Counted from the first letter of the stretch, positions 1-10,001 are shown. The stretch: DNA of 20,905 bases from Cudoniella acicularis (GCA_013054445.1 JAAMPI010001026.1:1-20905), one strand, 5' to 3'. Notes: generated by a model not told the origin, from the sequence alone. Numbers and translations are program-made.

Positions 1-1851
1 CACCCCGTAACGAGACAAACTATTGATACTTTGAATTTAATTGATTCTAAATTTATAAATCTATTAAATATTCTTATATTTTTATATTAGTTATATTATA
101 TAACTATTCTTAAATAGTCTATACCCTGGCTATTCTAAAAATTATAATCGCGTTATCGCCGTCGTGTCTAATTATAGAAGGCGTTAACTTAGAGTAAAAT
201 AGGACCTCTCGACCTATAGTACCACCACGAGCTCTTTACGCCTTTCAAACTCATAAAACAGTTTGATTTAGGTTTCTAAGCCTCGCCACGATACTGAAAA
301 ATCATTGTCAGCCTTATAGTGACTAGGGAGTGCTATGTTATACGACGTCGCTATATAGATTAATACCTCTGATTAAGCGATCAAGGGTCCTGGTCATGGT
401 TATAGTAATTATAGCGTATTTATCTTTTATAATTAAGGCTATGGCTGCTAAGCGTGTGGCTGAGTGTAGCGGACTGCTACCGAAAAATTCCGTTTTCCCG
501 ATATAGTCGCTTACAAAATCGGCTTTGTCCCCTTTCGCCTAAAATTATTGTGAGCACAGACCAACTCAGCCAGGTTTGGCGCTAACACCCTATCATCCAG
601 TGTAAGTTACTGTAGCAATTATTCATGACATTAGATGTTTGCATGCTACTGTATCAAAGTTTAGAATTCTATAAGTATCTTCTTTATGACTGGGGCCATG
701 CTGCAATAAGCAGTGTTAGAATACGGTGGCTATTTTGCCTTCCTTAGCATATTAGGCACGTGTTTAGTCACGGGCTGGATGACTCCGTTGAATATAGTCG
801 CCTATGGTTGCCTACTGCTTGATAAAGTATACAGGGACTTGCTTTTATAGTCAAAATGAAGCAGCTCTTCCACTAGTAATTTATCTAAATGATTGGTGAT
901 CTGACCCGTGACCTCCTTTGATAACAAGCAGGTGTTGGAGCTCTGTAATACAGTGTACGCTGTACAGCTGTAGTTTTTATACTGTATGTTTATATAGAGG
1001 GTTTACCCCGCATAAGCTGAGAATCAAGTCGTCAACCTCCACTCAAACGTGACCCATTTTCCCCACGGAACGCTCACAGCCAACCGCGTAGGGTGACCCG
1101 TATAATAATATAAAAAGGAGTGGTGGCTAGACGTCGTGATGGTGAGAAGATCGATGAGTCTGTAACTTACACAAGGAAGAGGTTCGCATCTGGCAGACAC
1201 GAGATGAACGCGAAGCTCTCCCATGATGCGAGTATCATCGACGAGGTCAACTAATGAATGGGGAGCTCGTCGATGACTCATGTTGGTTGCCCACGTATTC
1301 TCGTTGGCTGATTAAGCACAGGACTGTTGCCCGCCTTGGTTACTCGGCATTAACGCACCAACTCCAATATTGATCTATAGCCAACTGAACATTGTTAATC
1401 ACCAGTATCTGCAAGATATTATAGAACTCGTTGGTATCGGTAGCATTGATACGTTCCTAGTTCAAAACGCCATCTTGCTCACGCGGCTTCTTGTCTGCTA
1501 CGTTGCATCTACTGCATTTGAGAGATGAAACAAATACAAAGCCTCTTATTGCTGCCACGTAGGAAACTCCTTGCCCCGTTTGTCAGACAACCTCATTTCC
1601 CCTCTCTTAATAGAGGATAGGAGTCGAGGCAGCTAGCTAACCACATTAGCAAATCTGTTTCACGGGTCCTCGAACTCCAGCCTAAGAATTATTATATAAA
1701 CCACCATACCCTCCTCAACTCAACTCAGATTTCAACACAACTCAGGTTTCAACACAACTCCTTCTAATCAGTCATCTACTACTGTAACTATTAAATAGAG
1801 ATATTAATCAGAGAGATATGCGATCCACCCATAATCCCAAAGCATGAACGC
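1..1851. other. AT-rich gene-free repeat-like region
   Basis: No credible gene is visible on either strand. The first 150 bases are extremely AT-rich and TpA-rich, which in filamentous ascomycetes is typical of old repeats mutated by RIP. The rest is mixed composition with frequent stops in all frames. The only longer open frame (1024-1281, minus) has no recognisable domain. A 17 bp tandem duplication sits at 1722-1755. The RIP reading is inference from base composition by eye, not a calculated index. Confidence 0.6.
1722..1755. repeat. 17 bp direct tandem duplication
   Basis: Two adjacent 17-base units at 1722-1738 and 1739-1755 differ at one position (aactcag, then a or g, then tttcaacac). 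A further partial aactc follows. It lies about 100 bp beyond the stop codon of the minus-strand relic gene at 1852-2638. No function is evident. Confidence 0.75.
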
Positions 1852-2638
1852 TTATATATCTGCCAGTTCCCCACACCACTTATCATGCCAGCAAGAACGC
1901 CCCTGCTTGTCCAGAGCGTTCTGTATTGCATCCCTTACACGCAAGTCCAACCCCCAATCCTCATAATTCTCTGGCTCAAAGTGTGTCCCACGGTCCCAAA
2001 TCAACGACGCAATAGCACGGTGTGGAGCACCATTCCCAAAACACTTCGCAATAGCAGCTACGTAGCGACCCGAACGCTCTGGCCATGTATCCTTATTCCC
2101 CCCCCCACCAAGCCTCCTCATTATTGTCGCAGATTTCGTCACGTATTTTCCCAAGTGAGGGCAGGGTATCTCTCCCCCAGTATTCGGGGTCAAGGACTTT
2201 AAATTTGTTAAGCAGGTTGCTTCGTTGTAGAGTTTCAAGCGATACGACGTGTAGGATCTCGGTGGCTTCGATTTCCCAGAGGAATAAGAATTCGGTTTTG
2301 AAGAGAGATTCGTTTTCATATTCGAAGGCGGTTGCAAGTTCTTCACCGCAGAGGTATTTGTTGCTTCGGATGATGGAGATATGGATATCGTTTTCATCCA
2401 TACCTTGGAGATCGATGGCATATTTCAAAGCGCGCACTGGGTCATCTGTTGTTGAGATGAAGCATGTAGGGACTCGGTTGTCCAGGTCACAATGGTTCTC
2501 AAAGTGCTCGGCCATCTCCAAGAGTTTGATTTCTCTTCGATTCTTGTCGCCGGAGCGATGGCCTCGTCGTGAGTTTGTGCCGGCTGATGAACCGGACCAG
2601 GTACGGAAAAGAATTCGAAATGGGGATTCTGGCGCCAT
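1852..2638 (-). pseudogene. Frameshifted gene relic, possibly DUF7587-like
   Basis: Two minus-strand reading frames join at a run of nine C (2098-2106). The upstream frame runs from an ATG at 2638 to a stop at 2093-2095, just past the run. The downstream frame continues from the run to a TAA at 1852-1854. One fewer base in the run would make a single protein of roughly 260 residues. Visible blocks include PFRILFRTW near the N-terminus, FISTTDDPVRALKYA in the middle and EATEILHVVSLETL after it. These recall a large family of fungal proteins of unknown role carrying a DUF7587-type domain; that match is from memory and uncertain. An in-frame ATG at 2905 gives a longer N-terminus, but its residues are basic and low in similarity to anything, so 2638 is preferred. 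The break could be a real slippage mutation or a homopolymer sequencing error. Confidence 0.5.
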
Positions 2639-3886
2639 GTTCCTATGGATAAGAAACGGAACAAACTTTGCAAATGGACTTATGACTTTTCTAGGCCGAA
2701 AGTTGTTGCGGAGGAATAGCAGAAAATAAGACGCGAGGCAGTTCAGGACGCGTTTTTCCCGACGCGATGGAGTGAGGTTACAATATATCAGCTGTTTTAA
2801 CGTGCCCGAAAATTTAGTCAGCAAAGGCTGTGCCCCACCAGCCCCTGGTGCTCGGCGCCGATGTCCGCTAACTTTTAAGCGGTAATTTATAGTGCTACCC
2901 TCCATGGTCTATGATAGTACTAGTGCATTTAGAAATGCGAGGTAAATATAAAATCATTGAGTGTTTCGAACTGAAGCCGATTTCGAATTCTTTAGTAATA
3001 GAACGAGCAATATGAGATGCAAGAAGTTAGAGAAGTGTTGCCTCCTAATTTTCTCTATACAGCAACCATTCCCCAGGGACCTACAAGGGTTAACAAAGGA
3101 ACTAAGTTGTCAGCGCCAGAAATGGATGAGGTAGTCTGTGCTCATAATATTTTTTAACAAAAAGGGGCAAAGCCGATTTTGCAAGCAACTGTATACTCCG
3201 AGTTGCACCGTACCCTCTCAAGCGGGAGCAAAAAGTGGCTAATGTTTGCCAAAATCCGCAGCTTCTCTTTCGGCTGACTTCTCTTTCGGCTGACTTCTCT
3301 TTCGGCGGACTTCTCTTTCGGCTGACCTCTCTTTCGACTGTCGCGACGAACATTAACAGAACGATCAACCTCTGCGGTTGTCAGCCCTGGTATCTATAGG
3401 GAATCCGCTCCTTTATCGCCGCCGCCACCATGAATTCCTACGTTGCTTCCTTCGACGAGATACCGTCCTCAAGTTTCCAGTGGCAACGACTGCGAGTACG
3501 GCAGTGTGCACGACGACGATACTCGACGATACAAGACGATGGAGAGAGCGGCCACCAGAACATATGACAAGGCATAATGGTGGGCATGACGATGACCAGT
3601 ACAACAACAGGCACAACGATGGCAGCAACAGGCTATCGCAGGGCATATCAAGCACGAGCATGATAAGCACGGCAGAGGGACACCAAATGCTTGCCTCTAT
3701 TTCTATTTTGCCTATCTATACGACTATTACTATTACTGTGCCACAAGGGCAACGAAGACCAACTCTACTATACAGCAACAGGTCGCGAAGCCAGCGCGAG
3801 CCTGCCTCAAACCGACCCAAGCTGAGGATCAGTCCATTGATTCTCTATGCCTCGTACGGCAATCTCATCTTTCGCATCCTCTGCTA
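2639..3886. other. Intergenic region with minisatellite
   Basis: No supported gene. The segment holds the 16 bp tandem array at 3263-3342. Rightward of about 3400 it becomes a GC-balanced stretch full of CAACA/CGATG-like simple sequence. A long plus-strand open frame (3378-4058) starts at TTG, has a low-complexity Thr/Arg-rich translation and overlaps the antisense transposase relic, so it is not called. Confidence 0.5.
3263..3342. repeat. 16 bp minisatellite, five copies
   Basis: Five adjacent 16-base units start at 3263, 3279, 3295, 3311 and 3327. Copies 1, 2 and 4 are identical (ttctctttcggctgac). Copy 3 has one substitution (ggcggac). Copy 5 is the most diverged. Because 16 is not a multiple of three, the array shifts frame at each unit, which argues against it being coding. 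Confidence 0.85.
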
Positions 3887-4465
3887 CTACATCCGTGCCA
3901 CTGGGGCTCTCCATGGTTCTGGCACAATCTCATCTTCCGCAACCGGTGTCCCGCTCATCTGCACCACTGAGGCTGTCGCTGGTGCTGGCGCTTTGCTTAC
4001 TCGCGCCACCTTATTACTCGGCTCAGGCGCCTCTTGCGCAGCGCTCTTGCGCTTCTGACTACGTCTCGCCGTGTCTGCGGTGCCTTCATCTGCCTCTGGC
4101 GTACCGCTCTTGCGCTTCCGACCACGTTTGCCCTTGCCTTTGGCTTCTTTGGCAGCCTCTTTTTCAGCACGCTTCGCTCGTGCTTCCTCAAGGTCCTCAT
4201 AGCTTATGACCTTCGCCTTCCCTAGTACCAACGACTTAGTCGATCGTCGAACTTTGGCTTCGTTGTTAATTGTGTTCAAGAATTCAATTTGGTCGTCCTT
4301 AAGAGCCTCCCTGACAAGGAACATCTGGCCGGCTTTGGTGAGCTTCAGTATATGCCTCTCTAACTTCTGTTTGCTCGTGTCATCATTAGGCCTTAGTATC
4401 GGACCCCTATCAGTAGCAGATAGCCAATAAAAAGGGGGCTTCTCTAGACCCCCCGGGGCCAGAGA
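3887..4465 (-). pseudogene. C-terminal relic of pogo/Tc1-like DDE transposase
   Basis: A minus-strand frame is open from 4465 (preceded by an in-frame stop at 4466-4468) to a stop at 3887. Its translation has a helical segment including KQKLERHILKLTKAGQMF. A block with NNEAKVRRSTKS and KAKVISYEDLEEARAKRAEK follows, and then a basic GKGKRGRKRKS tail. This order is what I recall from the C-terminal tails of fungal pogo-type transposases downstream of the DDE catalytic domain. No HTH/CENP-B domain or catalytic acidic residues are present: everything upstream of 4465 is missing or decayed, so the piece cannot encode an active enzyme. The first in-frame ATG is at 4324. Family assignment is from memory; the relic state is seen directly. 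Confidence 0.5.
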
Positions 4466-5162
4466 TTAGTTCTATACTAAATCTTTTTCTTCTTACACGT
4501 GACTTCTTTGCCTACCAACGCCTCCTCCTTACACTTGCGGTATAACATTAATTTCTTTAATCTACCCGAGGGGATATCAGCACGTCTAAAAACCTTTCCT
4601 GTCGTCATAGAGCGTATTTCTACGAGGGTTAAATAAGTTAATACTTAACACCTTTATAATCGAAATTGTTATATTGTAGTGGGGAAAGCTGCCACTCTCG
4701 GAGGGTTAGTTCTCCCGCTCCGGACTACCCATAAGTGTATTTATACTCTCCTTTCTCCCTTAAGGGAAGGGGACAACAAGGGAATAAGATCAAGTCAGCG
4801 ATAAAGATGTGCCTGTAGTTTGTGTTTATACCGCTATTTTGGGGGACGCGGTTTACTCCCTTATTCTTGTCCTTTTACAATATATAACACAAGTATCTAG
4901 CTACTAGCTATATCGACAGACGGCTCCCTGCTTATGATCAGTCGACGTCTAGACTAAGAGACTCTAAGGATGTCTTTACTTGTTCTGCTACGGCTTTAAG
5001 ATGCTTATAATAAGTTAAAAGTCTTATATAATATCTGTCACAGGTCTGGAGTGACATGCGCGTCACATGCCCCTGACGGGGACGTGTCGGGTATACTTCG
5101 GTGTGTGGACTATATATAGTAGAATAGCGAATAAGGCTCTAACCTTATTCTTATGCCTTTTT

Positions 5163-5187
5163 GGCCCGATGGCCGAGTGGTAAAAGC
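5163..5187 (+). other. tRNA 5'-half-like sequence with A-box match
   Basis: The segment GGCCCGATGGCCGAGTGGTA resembles the acceptor strand plus D-arm of Ser/Leu-type tRNAs. The 11 bases at 5170-5180 (TGGCCGAGTGG) fit the pol III A-box consensus TRGYNNARNGG at every position. No anticodon arm, T-arm or matching 3' acceptor strand follows, so this is not a tRNA gene. It could be a tRNA-derived SINE head, a tRNA fragment or chance. Confidence 0.35.
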
Positions 5188-5278
5188 TATTCATATTACT
5201 CGCTATGCACGCTAGTCACGTGCTGTCACAATATCTAATAATTTAAATATATTATTAAATATTGTCATAGACCTGGTT

Positions 5279-5330
5279 TGACGCGTCCCCTTTACCTAAC
5301 GCGTCCCCCTTACCTGACGCGTCCCCCCCT
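5279..5330. repeat. 18 bp GC-rich tandem repeat, about three copies
   Basis: Units start at 5279, 5297 and 5315 (tgacgcgtcccctttacc, then a variant with taacgcg and ccccct, then a shortened third copy). Each contains ACGCGTCCCC. They lie directly after the LTR-like start at 5263 and upstream of the TATA-like motif at 5369, so they may be promoter-type repeats of an LTR. Confidence 0.7.
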
Positions 5331-5725
5331 TGTCACGTGTCCTGGTCCGTGCTAGAACTCACCTCCTGTATATAAGGCCCCTTTAGAGCCACCTCTCTTC
5401 TTCTCTCCTTAGCTTAGTTTCTTCGTGAATATAGCACCTTCTTATAAATACGTCCTACGTGACGTCAGGGCCTTCGTGCCTTTATAGAGCTATAACATTA
5501 AACTTAAGCTCTCCCTCCTTACCTAGGAAGGCCTTTAGAATATCCTACCTGACGACGAATCATCGTACGACGATCACACGAACCTATAATATATAAAACA
5601 AGACGAACAACCCTTACGATACCGCCACGTACTAGAGGCCCCTCTAAGGGCAAAGCCCCTGAATTACCACCCCCGATTCTACCGCCCTAGGCGACGTGAC
5701 CTTAAAACGTTCTGATAGCGAGCCT

Positions 5726-5785
5726 NTCGACGTCTATACCCGACTTTAAACCCTTNAAGTNGTNTTNGGAGGCACTAGTNACTCN
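5726..5785. other. Cluster of seven ambiguous bases
   Basis: N occurs at 5726, 5756, 5761, 5764, 5767, 5780 and 5785, and nowhere else in the window. Repeat-like sequence lies to the left and gene sequence begins immediately to the right. This marks a low-quality consensus or a join between contigs. Confidence 0.95.
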
Positions 5786-6805
5786 AGACCCCAGGTTCCT
5801 CCAGAAGTAATAAACGTCCATGGGACTCTACAACTGTCGGAGGGTGTTGATTTGAAAGAACTAACAGACCGGCTGGAAAAATCGGTCCTTCGAGCAAAAA
5901 TGCTGTTGAAGAAAGAGCAGCTGCTGCTTGTCAAAGTGAGGGATGGGAAATGTCGACCGGCTACAAGTTCGACGAGCAAATTACAAGCACTTGGAACTGC
6001 ACGAAATGAGTTGATTCAGTGGATTGAGAACGAACTCTCAAGGGCAGGAGAAAGCTCAGAAGAAACCGATATGGATGTTCAACGATTGGCTCCCGGACAT
6101 CAGGGTCGCAATTACATCGAATCCGAACTTGTGTCGATCCATCGTCAGTACGCTCGATATTCAAAAGCAAGACAAGAATTAGTCATTGTGGCTGTGGGAC
6201 AGCTTGACTCTCAAGCTACAACAAACCCTGATGAACATGATGCTTTGTCTCTTGAAACCCTAGAATCCGATGGCTCTCTCAACAGTACCCATCTTACGTA
6301 CCCTTACCTCGAGCAGATGGTTTCAGTCTTAAACGAGCAGAAAGCCCTCATCCAGCAAAAATCTCATATTACAATAAGTCTATCAAAACAGCTCAAGGAA
6401 GCCGGTCAGGGATTGGATCGTCAAGCAGATGAAAGTCATTTGCTCCCAGCCTATCCTATGCGCGCGAAGGTTGGGCCATGGAAGGGACCGGAAAGCTCGA
6501 ATTCTTTTGCAGATGAGATTTCGAATTATGAGAAACCAGATTCCTCCCAACGGGCCCAAGCTTGGGTTCACTCGTCAGCTTCTGCGGCAAATGCCACGAA
6601 AGAGTCGATTCTGGAAAAGCTGGAGGAGGGCAGCATGGCAATTGATGACACCAGACAAATTCTCATTGAACTCCAGCGGCTATTAGGGGTTGATAATTTG
6701 GTCTCTCTCGAAGATGTTGAGAATACATCAAAATCGCAGGACATATGGGCTGGTATAGACGGGAACCTTTCCGTTATCAAAAACGACAAAGGGGATGCAG
6801 TATAG
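5786..6805 (+). CDS. Coiled-coil protein, 5'-truncated, function unknown
   Basis: An uninterrupted frame of about 340 codons runs from the N cluster to a TAG at 6803-6805, with no intron. No ATG opens it. Codons upstream of 5852 continue in the same frame through residues such as PPEVINVHGTLQLSEGVDL into the ambiguous bases, so the true N-terminus lies further left and is missing or separated by the break. A splice-acceptor-like CCCCAG ends at 5794 and could mark an exon start. The protein is rich in Leu, Glu, Lys and Gln with heptad-like stretches (near 5852-5940, 6150-6200, 6305-6410 and 6610-6700), suggesting coiled coil. There is no signal peptide or membrane segment. I do not recognise the family; a cytoskeletal or spindle-associated role such as an augmin-type subunit would fit the coiled coil, but nothing specific supports it. 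Confidence 0.7.
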   Translation, partial: RPQVPPEVINVHGTLQLSEGVDLKELTDRLEKSVLRAKMLLKKEQLLLVKVRDGKCRPATSSTSKLQALGTARNELIQWIENELSRAGESSEETDMDVQRLAPGHQGRNYIESELVSIHRQYARYSKARQELVIVAVGQLDSQATTNPDEHDALSLETLESDGSLNSTHLTYPYLEQMVSVLNEQKALIQQKSHITISLSKQLKEAGQGLDRQADESHLLPAYPMRAKVGPWKGPESSNSFADEISNYEKPDSSQRAQAWVHSSASAANATKESILEKLEEGSMAIDDTRQILIELQRLLGVDNLVSLEDVENTSKSQDIWAGIDGNLSVIKNDKGDAV

Positions 6806-7475
6806 CTTTATTTGTAGTTTTGATAGGCATAGGTAAACCAATCAATTTTTTGCCAAGCGGGAGGAGCAGTCTGGTGTTTCTGAGTGCCGGGGACAAACGA
6901 GCATCCAATAAGTTGTTTAAAAGACGGCAGTATACCCACAGTAGGATCGTGATTTGGATATATTAAATAGTCCACGGATCTCTCCCTTTAAACCAATATC
7001 CAGTAAATAATTTCCTGTCGTCGAAGCTAAGTTATTTTGCTAGCAAATTGCTACTGTGAAATATTATACGTTCAACTGGACTAGGAACCCATCGTGCCTG
7101 GCCCAGTATCAAAGTTATTTCGGGCCATTTAGGGTACCTATTTGCCGTAGAATTCAACTCATATATTGACGAATCGAAAAAACCAACTAAAAATTCACGT
7201 TTTTTTTTTGGCTTTAAAAAATGGTCTACATAAAATTAGGTCAAGTTCTCAGAAGCCGATTTCTCACTGTCCAGTATATCTTTTGACTTTTTGGACTCGA
7301 ACAATTGCATTATACTATTGTGGGTCCTGATTGGCTAGGGTGTTTCCACGCAGGTGCGCCTCAGGTTTGATGCGACAAGCCCAAAATATTTCCTTTTATG
7401 ACTCCCACAACCTTTGAATGCGACACAAGCAAAACCCCGCGCAGCTTTCCAGAAGTGCGCAAGCCACCCGATAAA
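6806..7475. other. Intergenic region and FRS2 promoter/leader
   Basis: AT-rich spacer with homopolymer T and A runs near 7199-7222 and no gene. The last 150 bases should contain the FRS2 promoter: an inverted CCAAT box (ATTGG, 7330-7334) and TGACTC (7399-7404) are visible. Confidence 0.6.
7330..7404. promoter_or_regulatory. Candidate FRS2 promoter motifs: CCAAT and TGACTC
   Basis: An inverted CCAAT pentamer at 7330-7334 and a TGACTC hexamer at 7399-7404 lie 146 and 77 bases before the preferred FRS2 start. TGACTC is the core of the CPC1/Gcn4 site used in general amino-acid control, which is known to act on tRNA synthetase genes. Both motifs are short enough to occur by chance. Confidence 0.35.
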
Positions 7476-9165
7476 ATGGCGAACGTACAAAGCGGCCATG
7501 GGGATTTACCCTCAGAAATTCTCCAAGCTCTCTCCCAAAACGAATCGATACTCACCTCGGAAGTTTTCCCTTCGTACAAGTCAACGGATGTGAAGGGCGC
7601 GTTGGACCGACTCGGCTCACGCTTAATGGTCACGTATGAAACTATCGATCGAGAGGAAGCTATATTAGAAGCAGAGGCTGTTGAAATTGCAGCAAGTGGC
7701 AGTCATGAAGCGCGGGTTTTTGACGCTTTGAGGAAGGCAATGGATGGCTTAACGGTTTTAGAGCTTGAGGAAGCGGTTGGTGACAAGAATGTCGTAAAAG
7801 TTGGTCAAGGAAAAGCTTTCAAATCAAAATGGATTGCCAAAGGGAAGGAGGGTCGTCTGGTGGCATCGGTAAGTTCGGTGCCTATTCCAATCTTATGCGT
7901 AAAACTAATATTCGCAGACCGATTCCATACAAGATGTCACAAGAGAACAATTGCAAACTATACAAAAAACACGTACACATCCGGATCCCAAGGTGATCAC
8001 AGATTTGAAGAAGCGGAAGCTCGTCAAGATGCAGAAGGTCATAAGTTTCAAGGTTCAGAAAGGCCCTAAATTCGCTCTGGAAATAGTGAAGGAGGAAACA
8101 GACCTTACGGCCGATATGCTTGCTTCGTAAGTATTTATCAAAGCAATATGTTGCTCTACTAATTGTCACAGTGGTGCCTGGAAAACTGCTGCTTTCAAGC
8201 CATACAATTTCAAATCGCTTGGAGCGGACCAAAATGCCGGAGCTTTACATCCTCTGAACAAAGTCAGACACGAGTTCCGCCAAATCTTCTTCGAAATGGG
8301 CTTTGAGGAGATGCCGACTAATCGCTTTGTCGAGACTGGTTTCTGGAATTTCGATGCTCTTTTCGTCCCACAACAACATCCTGCCCGTGATCTCCAAGAT
8401 ACTTTCTACATTTTGGATCCAAAGACTGCAGATAAGCCCCATGCAGAAACCGAAGATGACAAAGGAGATTATGAGTCTTACTGGAAGAATGTCCAAGAAG
8501 TTCACCAGAATGGCAAGTACGGCTCAATTGGTTACAGGTATCCATGGGCTGAAGATGAGTCATTACGATTGGTCCTCCGAACTCATACAACTGCTATCTC
8601 AACTGCGATGCTTCATAAGCTAGCTTCGAAGAAAGGTCCCGATGGCAGACCACCTCCTGCTCGGTATTTCTCAATCGATAGGGTCTTCCGCAATGAAACT
8701 GTCGATGCAACACATTTGGCTGAATTCCACCAAGTCGAGGGCGTCATTGCCGATTATGGACTTTCGCTAGGTGGTCTAATGGAATTTATGGAGATCTTCT
8801 TCAACAAGATGGGGATCGAAGACTTGCGCTTCAAACCAGCCTACAATCCATATACCGAGCCTAGCATGGAAATTTTCAGCTTCCACAAGGGGTTAAACAA
8901 GCTGGTTGAAATCGGCAACAGCGGAATGTTCAGACCTGAAATGTTGGAGTCGATGGGTTTGCCAAAAGACTTGCGTGTCTTTGGTTGGGGATTGAGTCTG
9001 GAGCGGCCAACTATGATCAAGTATAAGGTAAGTCATGTTCTCAATTATTAAGCGATACGATACTAACATTTTATAAAGGTCAACAACATTCGTGAATTGC
9101 TGGGCCACAAGGTTGATTTGTCTTTCATCGAGAGAAACCCTGCCGTAAGACTAGAGAAGACATAG
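7476..9165 (+). CDS. FRS2: Phenylalanyl-tRNA synthetase alpha subunit, cytosolic
   Basis: This is the catalytic alpha chain of the cytosolic alpha2-beta2 enzyme that charges tRNA-Phe. Exons are 7476-7868, 7918-8126, 8172-9027 and 9079-9165; introns are 49, 45 and 51 bp, all with GTAAGT donors. The reading frame closes exactly and gives 514 residues, close to the roughly 503 of yeast Frs2. N-terminal winged-helix-type tRNA-binding modules occupy about residues 1-200. The class II catalytic domain follows: [13 protein letters not shown], the block [20 protein letters not shown], motif 2 with RVFRNE at 371-376 and motif 3 with GWGLSLERP at 472-480. All key blocks are intact. An in-frame ATG at 7398 would add 26 residues, but MANVQSG at 7476 matches the usual family length better. 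An AATAAA-like element at 9205-9210 may serve polyadenylation. Confidence 0.96.
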
Positions 9166-9322
9166 AAATAGCATGTAGAGAAAAGAAATGACTTACAATG
9201 ACAAAATAAATATTTCCATCCCTTGGCCAGTCTGATAGGTTCATTCTCAAACACTAACCACTCAAATGGGCTGATAATCTAGCTGCCGGCCCACCCCCGC
9301 CGCTAGACCAATATGGAAGAGG

Positions 9323-9336
9323 TCACCTTAAGGTGA
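9323..9336. repeat. 14 bp perfect palindrome
   Basis: tcaccttaaggtga reads the same on both strands. It lies about 160 bp past the FRS2 stop. It could be a dimeric factor site, a degraded repeat end or chance. Confidence 0.6.
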
Positions 9337-10001
9337 GATACTCATGGACTGTGAGACTGAGACTTTTCTGGATAGTGCTAGATCTTTTGATATAGTAGCG
9401 TATCCCTAGATTACACGTAAAAACAACAACACTACTAAATTTCTAAATCTCTCTAAATCTGTGAATAACTACAAGAGGCCCAACCCTTAATACTTTTGTT
9501 GCAGCCGCGAGGCTATACCTAGGTAGCTTGAACTGCTATCGCAAGTCCTACCAGTTACTTCTCTCAATGGAGTTTGAAAATCGCAATTAATACCAGGAAT
9601 TGCATAAAATCACAAACACCGTATTTAGCATGGAATTCCATAGGATGGCGAGGACGGAGACTAGGGTAGTCGACAGAAGCTAAATAATATCATTGCATGG
9701 TTTTTTTTGCTCTTCCTCGGCCATCCAAGTCTTCCAATTCGCAGTTGATCATTGGGTTCAACTGCCCCCGCTCGCAGCATGCAAGAAGCAAAATCTCTGC
9801 GAACGTCCAGGACTAGGAGCAGGCTCTTCATTATTGACCCCGCTCGGTCGGCACGCACCTACAGGCTTGCTCGTCGCCCACTGCCCAGCCCCGCGTGCAA
9901 TGGCGTGCGGGCCCCTTGACCAGGAAAAGCTGCCGCTGCAAAGCGACCCCATGGTGGTCAAGGGCGGTGGTGTGGAAAGGTTAGAAAGTTTTCAGTGTTC
10001 G

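Larger units (their letters stand above)
4466..5785. mobile_element. Decayed AT-rich repeat region with LTR-like parts
   Basis: There is no open reading frame of note. Two similar segment starts 227 bp apart (tgtcacaggtctgg at 5036-5049 and tgtcatagacctgg at 5263-5276) differ only by C/T and G/A transitions and begin with TGTCA, as many fungal LTRs do. An imperfect palindrome lies at 5224-5269, GC-rich tandem units at 5279-5330 and a TATA-like TATATAAGG at 5369-5377. The combination resembles stacked LTR ends degraded by RIP, but no gag/pol coding or primer-binding site was recognised. Element class and exact limits are inference. Confidence 0.4.

Noticed and set aside
1187..1197. B-box-like GGTTCGCATCT
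   Set aside because: No A box at suitable distance and no tRNA fold could be built around it.
3378..4058. Long plus-strand open frame of 226 codons
   Set aside because: It starts at TTG, has a low-complexity translation without domains, and overlaps the antisense transposase-like frame, which has recognisable blocks.
5161..5240. A complete tRNA gene
   Set aside because: Only the 5' half resembles a tRNA; there is no T-arm, anticodon arm or complementary 3' acceptor strand.
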